DNA from: Magnolia sinica
Lineage: Eukaryota; Streptophyta; Magnoliopsida; Magnoliales; Magnoliaceae
Assembly (NCBI RefSeq): GCF_029962835.1
Contig: NC_080581.1
Coordinates: forward strand, 26,054,001-26,118,000
Reading direction: 5' to 3'
Length of the DNA stretch: 64,000 nt
Positions 1 to 10,485 of the stretch are shown piece after piece. The position numbers and the translations under genes were made by a program. Below the pieces are notes generated by a model. The model was given only the letters and a program-made list of their open reading frames with translations, had not been told where the DNA came from and searched no databases. Within the stretch, counting starts at the first letter, position 1, and each line of letters starts with the position of its first letter.

Positions 1-825
1 GGCACGTGAGCAACGGTTTGGCTTGGACGATTGCACAAAAGAAAGAGAGTGGAGTTTGGTATTTCTTTGTTTATTTCTTTTTATCTTTATATTTTATTTT
101 ACTTTGTTTAAAGGATCCAGCGGCATCATGCCTGTGTGCGGCTAAACCTCTTAGCTAGGGCTAAGAGGTGAAGCCTGTAGCGAGATGGGAGATTCTATTT
201 TGTGCCTTTAATTTGAAATTCATAAACTGAATTTGATTTTAGTTGATTATTAATGGAATATTTTTCTTAGTCTTTAATGGTCTGTTGTGACTGAAATTAC
301 AATGGGTTTGCAATGGCTTTGAGTATTTCTTTCCTCCTTTTATGTTTATGAAGTCAGGAAGCCTTGTTGTTCATCATTGTTCCATGGGCATGGTAGGATG
401 ACAGTACCCTTCCTGATCTTCATACATTGTTAGTTGGTTGGTAATTAGTTTAATTCTGTTGTTTACTTTATCTCCTAGGCATGGTTTGGTGATGGAATCC
501 ATTCTAATTCATATACCTTTCATCTCTTGAAAACTATATCAAAGGAAGTCTAGTTGATTTACATGATTTTTGAAGCAGGCATAAGATCTCCCTGATCTCT
601 ACAAGTGGATCCTCTGAATCCCTAGTTTCCTTCCTCTGAATTCCTTAAGTTTAGATTAATCTCTCACCATTATTCATCAATTTACATTGGATTTAGATTA
701 CATCTTTTTGCTAGTTCTATATCTAGTTAGTTTCAGATCACGAACAAGTTTCAGTCCCTGTGGATTCGACCTCGATCTTACCGAGTTTATTACTACATCA
801 CAACCCTATACTTGGGAAGTGAACA
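1..825 (+). repeat. Athila 5' LTR, 3' portion only
   Basis: Matches 9,661-10,485 base for base apart from about 21 substitutions and no indels. The match ends at GAACA (825), after which this copy runs into a tRNA-primer-like sequence while the other runs into CCTAAA-type repeats; that divergence fixes the LTR end. Compared with the 3' copy, about 1.28 kb is missing to the left of the window. Confidence 0.93.
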
Positions 826-1680
826 TTCTTCCAATTTCGGGGACTGACGGTTGCGATTCTCTGAAATTAATTAGGTTTAGAATTAGTTTAATATTAGAAT
901 TTGACTAACTTTAGTTTTAGGTTTTTAATTGATTTCTAGAACTAACTTGTTTCCATGTTTTGTAGGATCCTGACATTAGTTCCTAAATTGGTAATTCCTT
1001 CCTAATTTCTCTACTTTTTCCACTTTTAAAATTAGGGTTTAAATTTTAGAAATCTTCTAATTCTAGTATTTTCCTATTTGTAGGAAATAGTTTATTTTTG
1101 AAAATTTTTCTCTTTTGTTTTTAGAAACTAGGTTAGTTATTTCCCTTTTTAGGAATTAACTTTCTATTTTTATTTTTAGTAACTTTTTAATTTTAATTCT
1201 TTTAGAATCTAATTTTGTTTCCTAATTTATTTTTAGAATTTTTTGTTTAGAAACTAACCTTCCTATTTTGTAGGCCTTTAAGATAGAAATTTCTAATTCG
1301 ATAAGCTCCTTCCCTACTTTCTATTTTTCAGTTCTTTTTTTTAGTAATTTACTTTTTAGTTTAGGACTTTCCTAATTTATTTTAGAAATTTCCACTTTCC
1401 CTTAGGAATTTCTTCTTTTAGGAACTAGTTTACTTCTATATTTCTTTTTAAGGATTTTCTAATTTTAGATCTTCTTTTTAGAAATTGACTTGTTTTGTTT
1501 TCTTTTGCAGATGTTGTTACTTAGGGCTTTCAATTTGGTAACTTCTTTCCATCTCTCTCTTTCTTTCTAGATTTTCTTTTCCTTTCTTAGGATATGGCTT
1601 CAAATTTGATTGAGGGTTGCGAGTGTTTCATGCCCAAGTGGGCCCGTGACAACACTCGACGTCTCTTGACTGAATGAGGA
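826..1680 (+). other. Athila 5' untranslated region with degenerate primer-binding site
   Basis: Directly after the LTR, about 826-843 ends in TTTCGGGGA, which resembles the tRNA-Asp-type binding site of Athila elements only in its 3' half (about 10 of 18 positions by eye). The rest is a T-rich leader with many short variants of TTTTAGGAATTT and TTCCTAATTT, apparently amplified in place. No coding frame is seen before about 1,681. Confidence 0.6.
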
Positions 1681-3357
1681 TTGGTTGAGAGGTTAACTAT
1701 CCATCGCAGGACTAGACATCACTTGAAATCCCCTGAGTTACTTAAAGTTATGGCTGAAGACCAACCTTCTCTACTTCCACCCAGGGTGGAGGATACCCAA
1801 GATGAGAATGAGGTGCATCAGGCACCCCCGCCTCGTACTTTACGAGATTATCTACAACCGACAGGAGTGAGTATGCCCTTATACATGATTTTTCCTGAAA
1901 ACACAGGACAAATGGACATCAAGCTAGGAGTTATCCAACTCCTTCCTAAATTCCATGGACTTGAATCAAAAAGTCCATATTTACATTTGAAAGAGTTCGA
2001 TGAGATTATAACTACATTATGTTTTCCTAATGCATCTGAGGATACAATCAGGCTGAAACTCTTTCCTTTTTCCTTAAAAGAGAAAGCTAAGACGTGGTTT
2101 CATTCACTGCGTCCTAGATCCATTGGCACATAGAACGACATGCAGAGGGAATTTATAAAAAAATTCTTCCCACATCATAAAACGATTACCCTCAGAAAAG
2201 CAATCATGAACTTTGCCCAAAAGGAAGATGAAACATTCTTCCAATGTTGGGAAAGGTTCAAAGATTTGGTCAGTTCATGCCCACAACACGGATTTAAAAC
2301 GTGGTGCATTACAAATTTTTTCTATGATGGACTGACATCTTCCATGCGCCAAATGGTCGAGACAATGTGTAATGGAGAGTTCATTAATAAGGATGTTGAC
2401 GAGGTATGGGATTACCTCGATAGTCTTGCTGAAAAAACACAATCATGGGACTATTACCCAAAGTCGAACACCACGTCTAGGCCGACTTAATTAAAGGAGA
2501 AAGGTGGATTATATCTCTTGAAAAAAGAGGATGATCTCAAGTGTAAAGTGACTACGCTCATAAGGAAAGTTGAGGCCATAGAAGGAAAGAAGGATAAGGT
2601 TAATGAAATTGTTTGCGGCATCTGTGATTGCAACATTCATACAACTGAAAATTGTCCTACAATACCCGCCTTTGGAGGAGTGTTGAATGAACAAGCCAAT
2701 GCCGTAAACAACTATCAAAGACCTTTTACTGGACCTAACTCCAATACGTACAATCCTGGTTAGAAAAATCATCCAAACTTTAGTTGAAGGAATGGACAAA
2801 CGGCTACCCCTCAAGGTTTCTTCAATCAAAATCCGAACCAAGTGAAACCTCAAGAGGAACCAGTTCAAAATTCCATACAAGAGCTGGATTAGGCAATGCG
2901 GGGAATTACAGATTTTATGCAAAAGATAGATTCTCGTATGACGGTTATAGAAAAGGGGATGCTTCTTGCACAACTTCTCCCCAATCCTAAACCATAGTAC
3001 GAGATTAATGATCCCAGCTCTTCAAATCAGATGGGGCACGCTAAATCCATCACTACTCTTAGGAGTGAAAAGATCATTGATAAAACTCTTCCGCTTAGAC
3101 CCAAAAAGCCTCAAGAACTAGAAGAGGACAAAAATGATGGATCTAGTGATGCCGCACAAAAATTAGAACCGGAACTTCTAGAGAAGCCAGTTGCTCCGTT
3201 CTCCCAACGGTTGGTTTCACCAAAACCTCTCTCTAACTCTCAGGATATCCTAGAGGTGTTGAAATAAGTGAAAGTCAACATTCCTCTACTTGATGTCGTG
3301 AAACAGATTCCCTCATATGCCAAATTTCTGAAAGACTTATGCACGACCAAAAGATGA
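1681..3357 (+). pseudogene. gag: Athila gag (capsid/nucleocapsid region), broken
   Basis: One continuous frame reads as a retrotransposon Gag: RTLRDYLQPT near the start, then LIQLLPKFHGLESKSPYLHL, KLFPFSLKEKAKTWFHSL and FFQCWERFKDLVSSCPQHGF, which I recognise as the conserved Gag core of Athila-like elements. A coiled, Lys/Glu-rich linker leads toward the protease. The frame is broken by stops at 2,131, 2,488, 2,761, 2,785, 2,890, 2,995, 3,265 and 3,355, all keeping the same frame. Those at 2,131 and 2,761 stand where Trp is expected, as TGG-to-TAG changes. The first usable start is uncertain because the frame is open upstream of the methionine at about 1,750. Gag would form the cytoplasmic particle. 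Confidence 0.85.
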
Positions 3358-3381
3358 CAAAGTATTCAAAAGAAAGTTTTC

Positions 3382-4257
3382 TTGACTGAGAAAGTGAGTG
3401 CCATCCTAAAGCAAGATGTGCCACAGAAATTCAAAGATCCCGGTAGCCCAACCATATCATGTGTAATCGGGAACCATCGAATTGATCACGCACTTCTTGA
3501 CTTAGGAGCGAGCGTCAATCTGATTCCCTACTTAATATACAAACAGTTAGGTTTGGGTGAATTAAAAACCACCCTAACCACACTGCAACTTGCTGATCGC
3601 TCTGTTCGTGTACCAAGAGGGATAATTGAGGATGTTTTGGTCCAAGTTGATAGATTTTACTACCCTGTAGATTTTATCATCCTGGACACCGAACCCATCA
3701 ATAACATAAGCACTCAGATCCCCGTCATTCTTGGCCGCCCATTCCTTGCCACTTCAAATGCAACTATTAATTGCAGGAATGGTGTCATGACTATGTCTTT
3801 TGAGAATATGACATTGGAGTCAAACATCTTTTTCAATAACGACAGAAACTTAGAGGAGGATGACGATTTCCACGACATTAACATAATCGACTCTTTCGTG
3901 GAAGATACGACACCTCTAACCTTATCCTCCGACCATCTAGAGACGTGCCTGGCTCACTCCCATGATTTTGATGATGACATGATTAGGAAGACGTGCGCCT
4001 TTCTTGATACTGCACTGGTACTTGAAGTTAACCGGTGGAGGTCACAATTTAAAGAATTACCACAAACCGATGTAGTGCCTCTACCGTCTAACCTCAAGCT
4101 GCCAAAGCTTGACCTAAAACCTTTGCCCTCTGATTTGAAATATACCTATTTAGGTCAAGATGAGACATACCCGGTGGTGATCTCTGCCCACCTAGAGAAA
4201 GAACAGGAGAGTATGCTCATATCTACTCTCATTGAGCATAAAGGAGCCCTGGGATAG
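3382..4257 (+). pseudogene. Athila aspartic protease region of pol
   Basis: Same reading frame as gag. The catalytic loop DLGAS is at 3,499-3,513 (LLDLGASVNLIP). LGLGELKTTLTTLQLADRS, VEDVLVQVDRF-like and VILGRPFLATSN follow, the usual layout of a retropepsin-like plant Ty3 protease. It would cleave the Gag-Pol polyprotein in the particle. The catalytic Asp is intact. After the protease comes an acidic linker, and the frame closes at TAG 4,255 where Trp is expected, so reverse transcriptase would not be made without readthrough. Confidence 0.85.
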
Positions 4258-5680
4258 ACGATAGCGGACCTCAAGGGAATTGATCCCTCGATTTGTACTC
4301 ACCACATATATCTTGAGGATAATGCAAAAATCGCTCGGCAACCACAACGTAGACTAAATTTAAACATGAAGGAAGTGGTTAAGGCTGAGGTTCTTAAACT
4401 ATTAGACGTGGGCATCATATATCTTATATCTGATAGTCAATGGGTGAGTCCAACTCAAGTGGTCCCTAAGAAGTCCGGAATCACCATCGTAGCTAATGCT
4501 AATAATGAACTCGTGCCAACTAGAGTCACTACTGGTTGGAGAATGTGCATTGACTACAGGAAGTTGAATACCGTCACGAGGAAAGACCACTTTCCTTTAC
4601 CATTCATTGATCAGATCTTGGAAAGGTTAGTTGGTCATTCCTATTACAGTTTCCTTGACGGGTATTCAGGCTACAACCAGATAGAGATAGCCCCTGAAGA
4701 CCAGGAAAAGACCACATTTACATGTCCCTACGGCACGTTTGCCTACCGAAGGATGCCATTCGGACTATGTAATGCCCCTGCCACCTTTCAGTGATATATG
4801 CTAAGTATCTTTTCTGATATGGTGGGGCAATATCTAGAGGTCTTCATGGACGATTTCTCTGTTTACGGTCCATCTTTCAGTAAGTGCTTGGAAAGTCTTA
4901 AATGTGTGCTGAAAAGATGTGAAGAAAAGAACTTGGTACTTAATTGAGAGAAGTGCCATTTCATGGTTCAGAAGGGAATTGTCCTTGGGCATATCATCTC
5001 GTCCAACGGAATCGAGGTAGATAAGGCAAAAATCGATCTTATCTCTAACCTACCTCCACCCAAGAACATCAGAGACGTGCGATCCTTCTTAGGACACAGG
5101 ATTTTACAGGCGATTCATAAAGGACTTTAGTCTCCTCTCTCGTCCTTTATGTAATCTTCTTCAAAAGGATGCTCCGTACGAGTGGACTGAGTAATGCCAG
5201 GAAGTTTTCACCAAGCTTAAGGGCACGTTAACCACTGCACCTATCATGCAACCACCCGACTGGAGCCTTCCTTTTGAGCTTATGTGCAACGCTTCTGATT
5301 ATGCTCTTAGAGCGGTTTTAGGCCAAAGAAAAGATAAGAGACCCTACGTCATCCATTACGCGAGTAGGACTTTAAATCCGGCCCAAGTGAACTACTCAAC
5401 TACGGAAAATGAACTCTTAGCTGTAGTGTTCGCCTTGGACAAATTTATGTCCTACCTGATCGGATCCAAGATCATTATTTATACAGATCATGCGGTACTG
5501 AAGTATCTTCTTTCTAAGAATGATTCTAAGCCCCGCCTGATACGATGGATCCTTCTACTCCAAGAATTTGATTTGAAAATTAAAGATAAAAAGGAAGTAG
5601 AAAACGTTGTGGCCGATCACCTTTCTCGCCTAAATACCTCTGATTCCCTTGAGATGACCCATATCAACGACATGTTCCCT
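4258..5680 (+). pseudogene. Athila reverse transcriptase and RNase H, frameshifted
   Basis: RT motifs in order: WRMCIDYRKLN (about 4,540), FLDGYSGYNQIEIAPEDQ, TFAYRRMPFGLCNAPATFQ, then the catalytic FMDD at 4,843-4,854, KCHFMVQKGIVLGHIIS and RSFLGH. Stops occur at 4,792 (TGA where Arg CGA is expected) and 4,945 (TGA where Trp is expected). Near 5,096 about two bases are missing after GGACAC, moving the remainder to another frame; a further TAA is at 5,192. RNase H follows with [24 protein letters not shown]-like [31 protein letters not shown] and VADHLSRL. Catalytic residues of both enzymes are visible, but no single protein can be produced. Confidence 0.9.
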
Positions 5681-7005
5681 GATGAACAACTGTTCAGAGT
5701 CTCCCATTCACCTTGGTTCGCTGATATTGCTAATTATCTTGCTACAGGTGCCATACCGACACAATGGACTGCGCAAGATAAGAAGAAATTCTTCACCGAG
5801 GTGCGCAACTTTTTCTGGGATGATCCTTATTTATTTAAATATTGTCCAGACCAAATCCTAAGGAGATGTGTACTAGATGATGAGCATCGGAGCGTCATCT
5901 CCTTCTGTCACTCACAGGCCTGTGGTGGTCACTTTTCTGCTAAAAAGACTACAACCAAGATTCTGCAGTGTGGCTTTTACTGGCTCACTATGTTTAGGGA
6001 CACTTATGAGTTTTGCAAAGCTTATGAGCGTTGTCAGAAATTGGGAGCATTGTCCCGTCGAAATATGATGCCTTTGAATCCCATCCTTATCATTGAAGCA
6101 TTTGATTGCTGGGGCATCGATTTCATGGGACCATTCCCCCAATCGTTTGGAAATCTGTATATTTTGCTCGCCGTGGATTGTGTCACTAAATGGGTCGAAG
6201 CGATTCTGTGTCGAACTAATGACCATCGCACGGTCATTAAATTCCTAAAAGAAAACATCCTTTCTCGATTCGGAACGCCTCGAGCCATCATTAGTGATGG
6301 GGGCTCACACTTTTGTAATAAACTATTTGAGAGCTTAATGAAGAAATACGGTATCTCTCATAGGGTGAGCACCCCGTACCACCCACAAACAAGTGGGCAA
6401 GCTGAGATTTCTAATAGGAAAATTAAACACATCTTTGAGAAAACGGTTAACCCTGATCGTAAGGATTGGTCAATCCGATTGACCGATGCCTTATGGGCAT
6501 ACCGTACTGCTTTCAAACCCCTATTGGAATGTCTCCCTTTAGACTTGTCTATGGGAAAGCTTGTCACTTGCCTGTGGAGCTGGAACGTAGACCTTACTGG
6601 GCAATCAAAAATCTTAATTTCAATCTGCACAACGCTGGCTCGCTACGCAAACTTCAACTGAATGAACTTGAGGAAATCCAGAATGATGCGTACGATAATT
6701 CGAGAATTTACAAGGACAAGATGAAACCATTTCATGACCAACACATATTGCGAAAATCATTCACACCTGGTCAGAAGGTCCTTTTGTACAATTCTCGATT
6801 ACATCTCTTTCCAGGTAAGCTTCGATCTCGTTGGACCGGCCCTTACATTGTTGTTACTGTTTTTCCTTATGGGGCCGTTGAGATAAGAGATCCCGACAAT
6901 GGCAAGGAGTTTAAAGTCAATGGACATCGATTGAAACCATTTGTCGAGAAATTTGATTCAGAGGACATGTCCATACCCCTGACTGTTCCTGTTTACCAGG
7001 ATTGA
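5681..7005 (+). pseudogene. Athila integrase, one late frameshift
   Basis: The N-terminal HHCC zinc-binding module is visible from H in '[17 protein letters not shown]' to '[12 protein letters not shown]' (about 5,880-6,040). The catalytic core shows [21 protein letters not shown] and a final E in SGQAEISNR, matching the D,D,E triad. Near 6,517 one A is missing before CCCCTATTGGAATG; the last third continues in another frame with [24 protein letters not shown] and HRLKPF, ending at 7,003-7,005. Integrase inserts the cDNA into the chromosome. Because of the shift the C-terminal DNA-binding region would be lost. No chromodomain is seen, as expected for Athila. Confidence 0.9.
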
Positions 7006-8377
7006 TCTCCTAGTCTGATGGAGGTATAAGTAGGTTTATCGCTTTCATAGGACTAGGGTAGTTGCTTTATTTGTCTGGCTGAAGACGGTAAACTTAGCGC
7101 TCCTGGGAGGCAACCCAGCTCTTTATTTCATTTCGTTTTTATCATTAGTTAGTTCAATGTTTGTGGGTAACATTACTACAAACCCTCACGAGACTACAAC
7201 TCGTCCACTAGGGGTAACCTAGGGGTTTAAAGGCTTATTGCATATGCTAAATGCAATCGAGAGCACCTACGAAAGTGGTATAGGTAGGATTTTATTTTTT
7301 TATTTTTGTGTTGCCTTCTCTCTCGTGCTGACTGACGCCCATGCTGCGATCTCTTGGAAAGTGTCTCTCGATTCATCATCCAGGTACTATCTTCCCATCA
7401 CTTCATATTCACTTTTCGTTGTCCCAAGTGCATTGCATGCTCATATCTTTTATATTGAGGATAATGTAGATTTTAGGTTGGGGGTGGGAGATTAGGTGAC
7501 CTAATCAGCATTTTCTTGGTCTTGAACAAAAATTGTGAAAAATTATGAAATTTTTTTATTTTTCTAGACGTTCTTGTGAATTCGAAGGGATTTTGATAGC
7601 CATCTAGGGCACTTGGAATTTCAAGATACATGATGTTGAAAATTTAAGACGCTTGGATTCAGTATCTATTGGATTGCATAATTAAGTTTGAATTGTTAAT
7701 CCAGAATTAGAAGTTGTACACTTTGATTGAGTTATGATCTCACATGTCACATCTCGCTTTCACATTAAGGTCTTAGTTTGATATTGAAGGATTTACTTGG
7801 TACTCACTAAGCATGAAAGGAACCGGCCTGAGAAAATTGAAAGGATTGGGTGAATAATCTTCACCATAAGTTTGCTCCCTATAGGTGAAGGTTTGATTTC
7901 CCAAAGTAGCCGGCGGGAAGGGGTGGGCAATGGTCTTCATCATAGGTTTGCTCCCTATAGGTGAAGATTTGATTCCTCCCCTTGGCGGTATTTTTATGAA
8001 AAAAAAAAAATACATATCAAAGGTCGATTAATGAAAAGATCCGTGAGGAAAGTTTAAGTTATTATGAATTATCTTAGTGTTTACCGATAATATCATGAAA
8101 TTAGGAAGTGAACCTTAATGATAAGCTGAGATTACACGATACACCCATGGAACTCAATATTTAGAATCATTCTAATTAATGAATTAATATGTGAGCTTGA
8201 TTATGAAGTTTACCGTGAGCTTGATTTCAGGAGAAAGTAATGCCAACATTCATGAATCTTAAAATTCGAGTATCGGAATTGTTTTTCATAAATCTCTTGA
8301 GTTGTCGAAATTGTCCTGTAATTCTCAATTTATTTTTCGCATACCTTGCTCGGGACTAGCAAGATGCTGGTTGGGGT
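7006..8377 (+). other. Athila 3' untranslated region and polypurine tract
   Basis: No envelope-like reading frame is found. A short open stretch at 7,238-7,495 ends in RLGVGD next to TTGGGGGTGGGAG and looks like a decayed remnant. Between about 7,850 and 7,975 a ~75-bp unit containing TTTGCTCCCTATAGGTGAAG is duplicated in tandem. The region ends with CGGGACTAGCAAGATGCTGG followed by TTGGGG (8,371-8,376), the polypurine-type primer just before the 3' LTR. Confidence 0.65.
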
Positions 8378-10485
8378 TGTGTTGAGGGTCGAATATTGCA
8401 TATCAGACCCCAATTATTGCCAGGATTTACAAACATAGTACTGTTTATCGGCCTGATTTAATCATGTTTGTGATGCAGGGCGTATTCACGAGCCTGGACT
8501 GGGAAAGGGTACTAAAAGCATGGATTTAACGGTCTGAAGTCACCAAGGCAAGCGACGGACCCTTGGAGACCAGGATCAGTGGAATTACACACCAGGGATC
8601 CGAGGAAATAAAGCCGTTCACGTCAAAGAGGCCCAAAACTGGCGCAGAATGCAAGATCACAGGGTTCTCGCCATCCGATTGGCGTGAAAATTTATACATG
8701 GCTCGAGGACCAAAAACCAACCGTACATGTCAAATTTTAGCCAGTGAATCCCTTTAAAAGTGGCCCAACAGACAGATCAGCCCATAAATTAGTGATTTGG
8801 GGCCCACCTGATATTTGGATACGCTTCAAATTTGGTCTCAACCCCTTAAATTGGGTGTCAAAAAGGATGGACGGAGCGGATTTCTCGTATACATCACGAG
8901 GGGACCCCACGTATAGAGTACGCACACCAACAGCCACGCACCAGCTGTGCACTGGGCTCCTACTCAAATTTGGAGATATCCCTCCCATATCCACACCCGC
9001 GCACGGCAGCCCTGTTTCGCAGCCGCATATAGCAGACGCACAATGTCTGTTTGATGGACGTTGTGGGCCGTCACTGTCATCCGTTCGGATGATCCAGACC
9101 GTCTAATGTGATTAGGGGCCACATTTGGGCGGACCCTAGGTGATTGTTCGTGGACATCTATAAGTGAATGTACGTCTTTCTTAGTAGAAAACCTCGGCGT
9201 TGATGGACAGGGCCTGTTTGCAAGATGGTGGGACCTCACGGATGATGCAGATCGTCCATCAAGTTATAGGATCTGTAGAGAATGGGCCACGCATGGAGAA
9301 GGTTGGAAAGAAAAAGAAAACGGAAAGTAATTTCGTAGGAAATCTCGGAATCAATGGGATTTCCCGTTGCGCACGTGAACAGGCAGCCTCGCCATTGCGA
9401 CTTGATGTGGCCCACCCCTGTGATCGAACTGGGTAATCCAATCCGTCTATCACATTCATAGGACAGGTTCGGCCCCAACCTAACTGGTTTCGCATCCAGA
9501 AGATACTTCACGCGCACGTAAATTAGTCTGCAATCAGATCCGCGGCACTGTTGCTGCGAAAATTCTCCACCGCCTTCCCTGCATTGTCTATAAGAAAGAA
9601 AGAGAGAAAACGTGAGTGAGGGGAGAAGAGAACGAAGGCGGCTGAAGCTTGGACGTGGGTGGCACGTGAGCAACGGTTTGGCTTGGACGATTGCACGAAA
9701 GAAAGAGAGTGAAGTTTGGTATTTCTTTGTTTATTTCTTTATTTCTTTATATTTTATTTTACTTTGTTTAAAGGATCCAGCAGCATCATGCCTGTGTGCG
9801 GCTAAACCTCTTAGCTAAGGCTAAGAGGTGAAGCCTGTAGCGAGATGGGAGATTTTATTTTGTACCTTTAATTTAAAATTCATAAACTGAATTTGATTTT
9901 AGTTGATTATTAATGGAATATTTTTCTTAGTCTTTAATGGTCTGTTGTGACTGAAATTACAATGGGTTTGCAATGGCTTTGAGTATTTCTTTCCCCTTTT
10001 TATGTTTATGAAGTCAGGAAGCCCTGTTGTTCATCATTGTTCCATGGGCATGGTAGGATGATAGTACCCTTCCTGATCTTCATACATTGTTGGGTGGTTG
10101 GTAATTAGTTTAATTCTGTTGTTTACTTTATCTCCTAGGCATGGTTTGGTGATGGAATCCATTCTAATTCATATACCTTTCATCTCTTGAAAACTATATC
10201 AAAGGAAGTCTAGTTAATTTCCATGATTTTTGAAGCAGGCATAAGATCTCTCTGATCTCTACAAGTGGATCCTCTGAATCCCTAGTTTCCTTCCTCTGAA
10301 TTCCTTAAGTTTAGATTAATCTCTCACCATTATTCATCAATTTACATTGGATTTAGATTACATCTTTTTGCTAGTTCTATATCTAGTTAGTTTCAGATCA
10401 TGTACAAGTTTCAGTCCCTGTGGATTCGACCTCGATCTTACCGAGTTTATTACTACATCACAACCCTATACTTGGGGAGTGAACA
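8378..10485 (+). repeat. Athila 3' LTR, about 2.1 kb
   Basis: The end at 10,485 is fixed by loss of match with the 5' copy. The start is inferred from the polypurine tract and the next TG (TGTGTTGAGGG at 8,378; TG at 8,380 also possible), giving about 2,108 bp. The U3 part holds several short open frames on both strands that look fortuitous. It supplies promoter and polyadenylation signals in intact relatives. Confidence 0.82.
9588..9595 (+). promoter_or_regulatory. Possible TATA box in Athila LTR
   Basis: CTATAAGA lies about 75 bp upstream of the LTR section that begins the window, followed by a GA-rich leader (GAAAGAAAGAGAGAAAACG). Position and sequence fit an LTR promoter, but this is one motif only. 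Confidence 0.3.

Larger units (their letters stand above)
1..10485 (+). mobile_element. Athila-type Ty3/gypsy LTR retrotransposon (5' end cut by window)
   Basis: The sequence from base 1 recurs from base 9,661 at a constant offset of 9,660 without indels up to 825/10,485, so these are the two LTRs of one element. Between them, in order on the + strand, lie gag, an aspartic protease, reverse transcriptase, RNase H and integrase, the Ty3 order. The DLGAS protease motif, FMDDF reverse-transcriptase motif and long LTRs fit the Athila group. No envelope-like ORF follows integrase. By hand I count about 21 differences in 825 aligned LTR bases (about 97.5% identity), so it is the youngest large insertion here. 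The coding region has about a dozen stops and two frameshifts, so it cannot move by itself. The right flank is the telomere-like array of CACTA-1; the left flank and target duplication are outside the window. Confidence 0.92.

Noticed and set aside
2509-2973. 154-codon minus-strand frame
   Set aside because: Antisense to the recognised gag frame.
8526-9818. Several short frames on both strands of the Athila LTR
   Set aside because: They lie in non-coding LTR sequence, overlap each other and show no domain.
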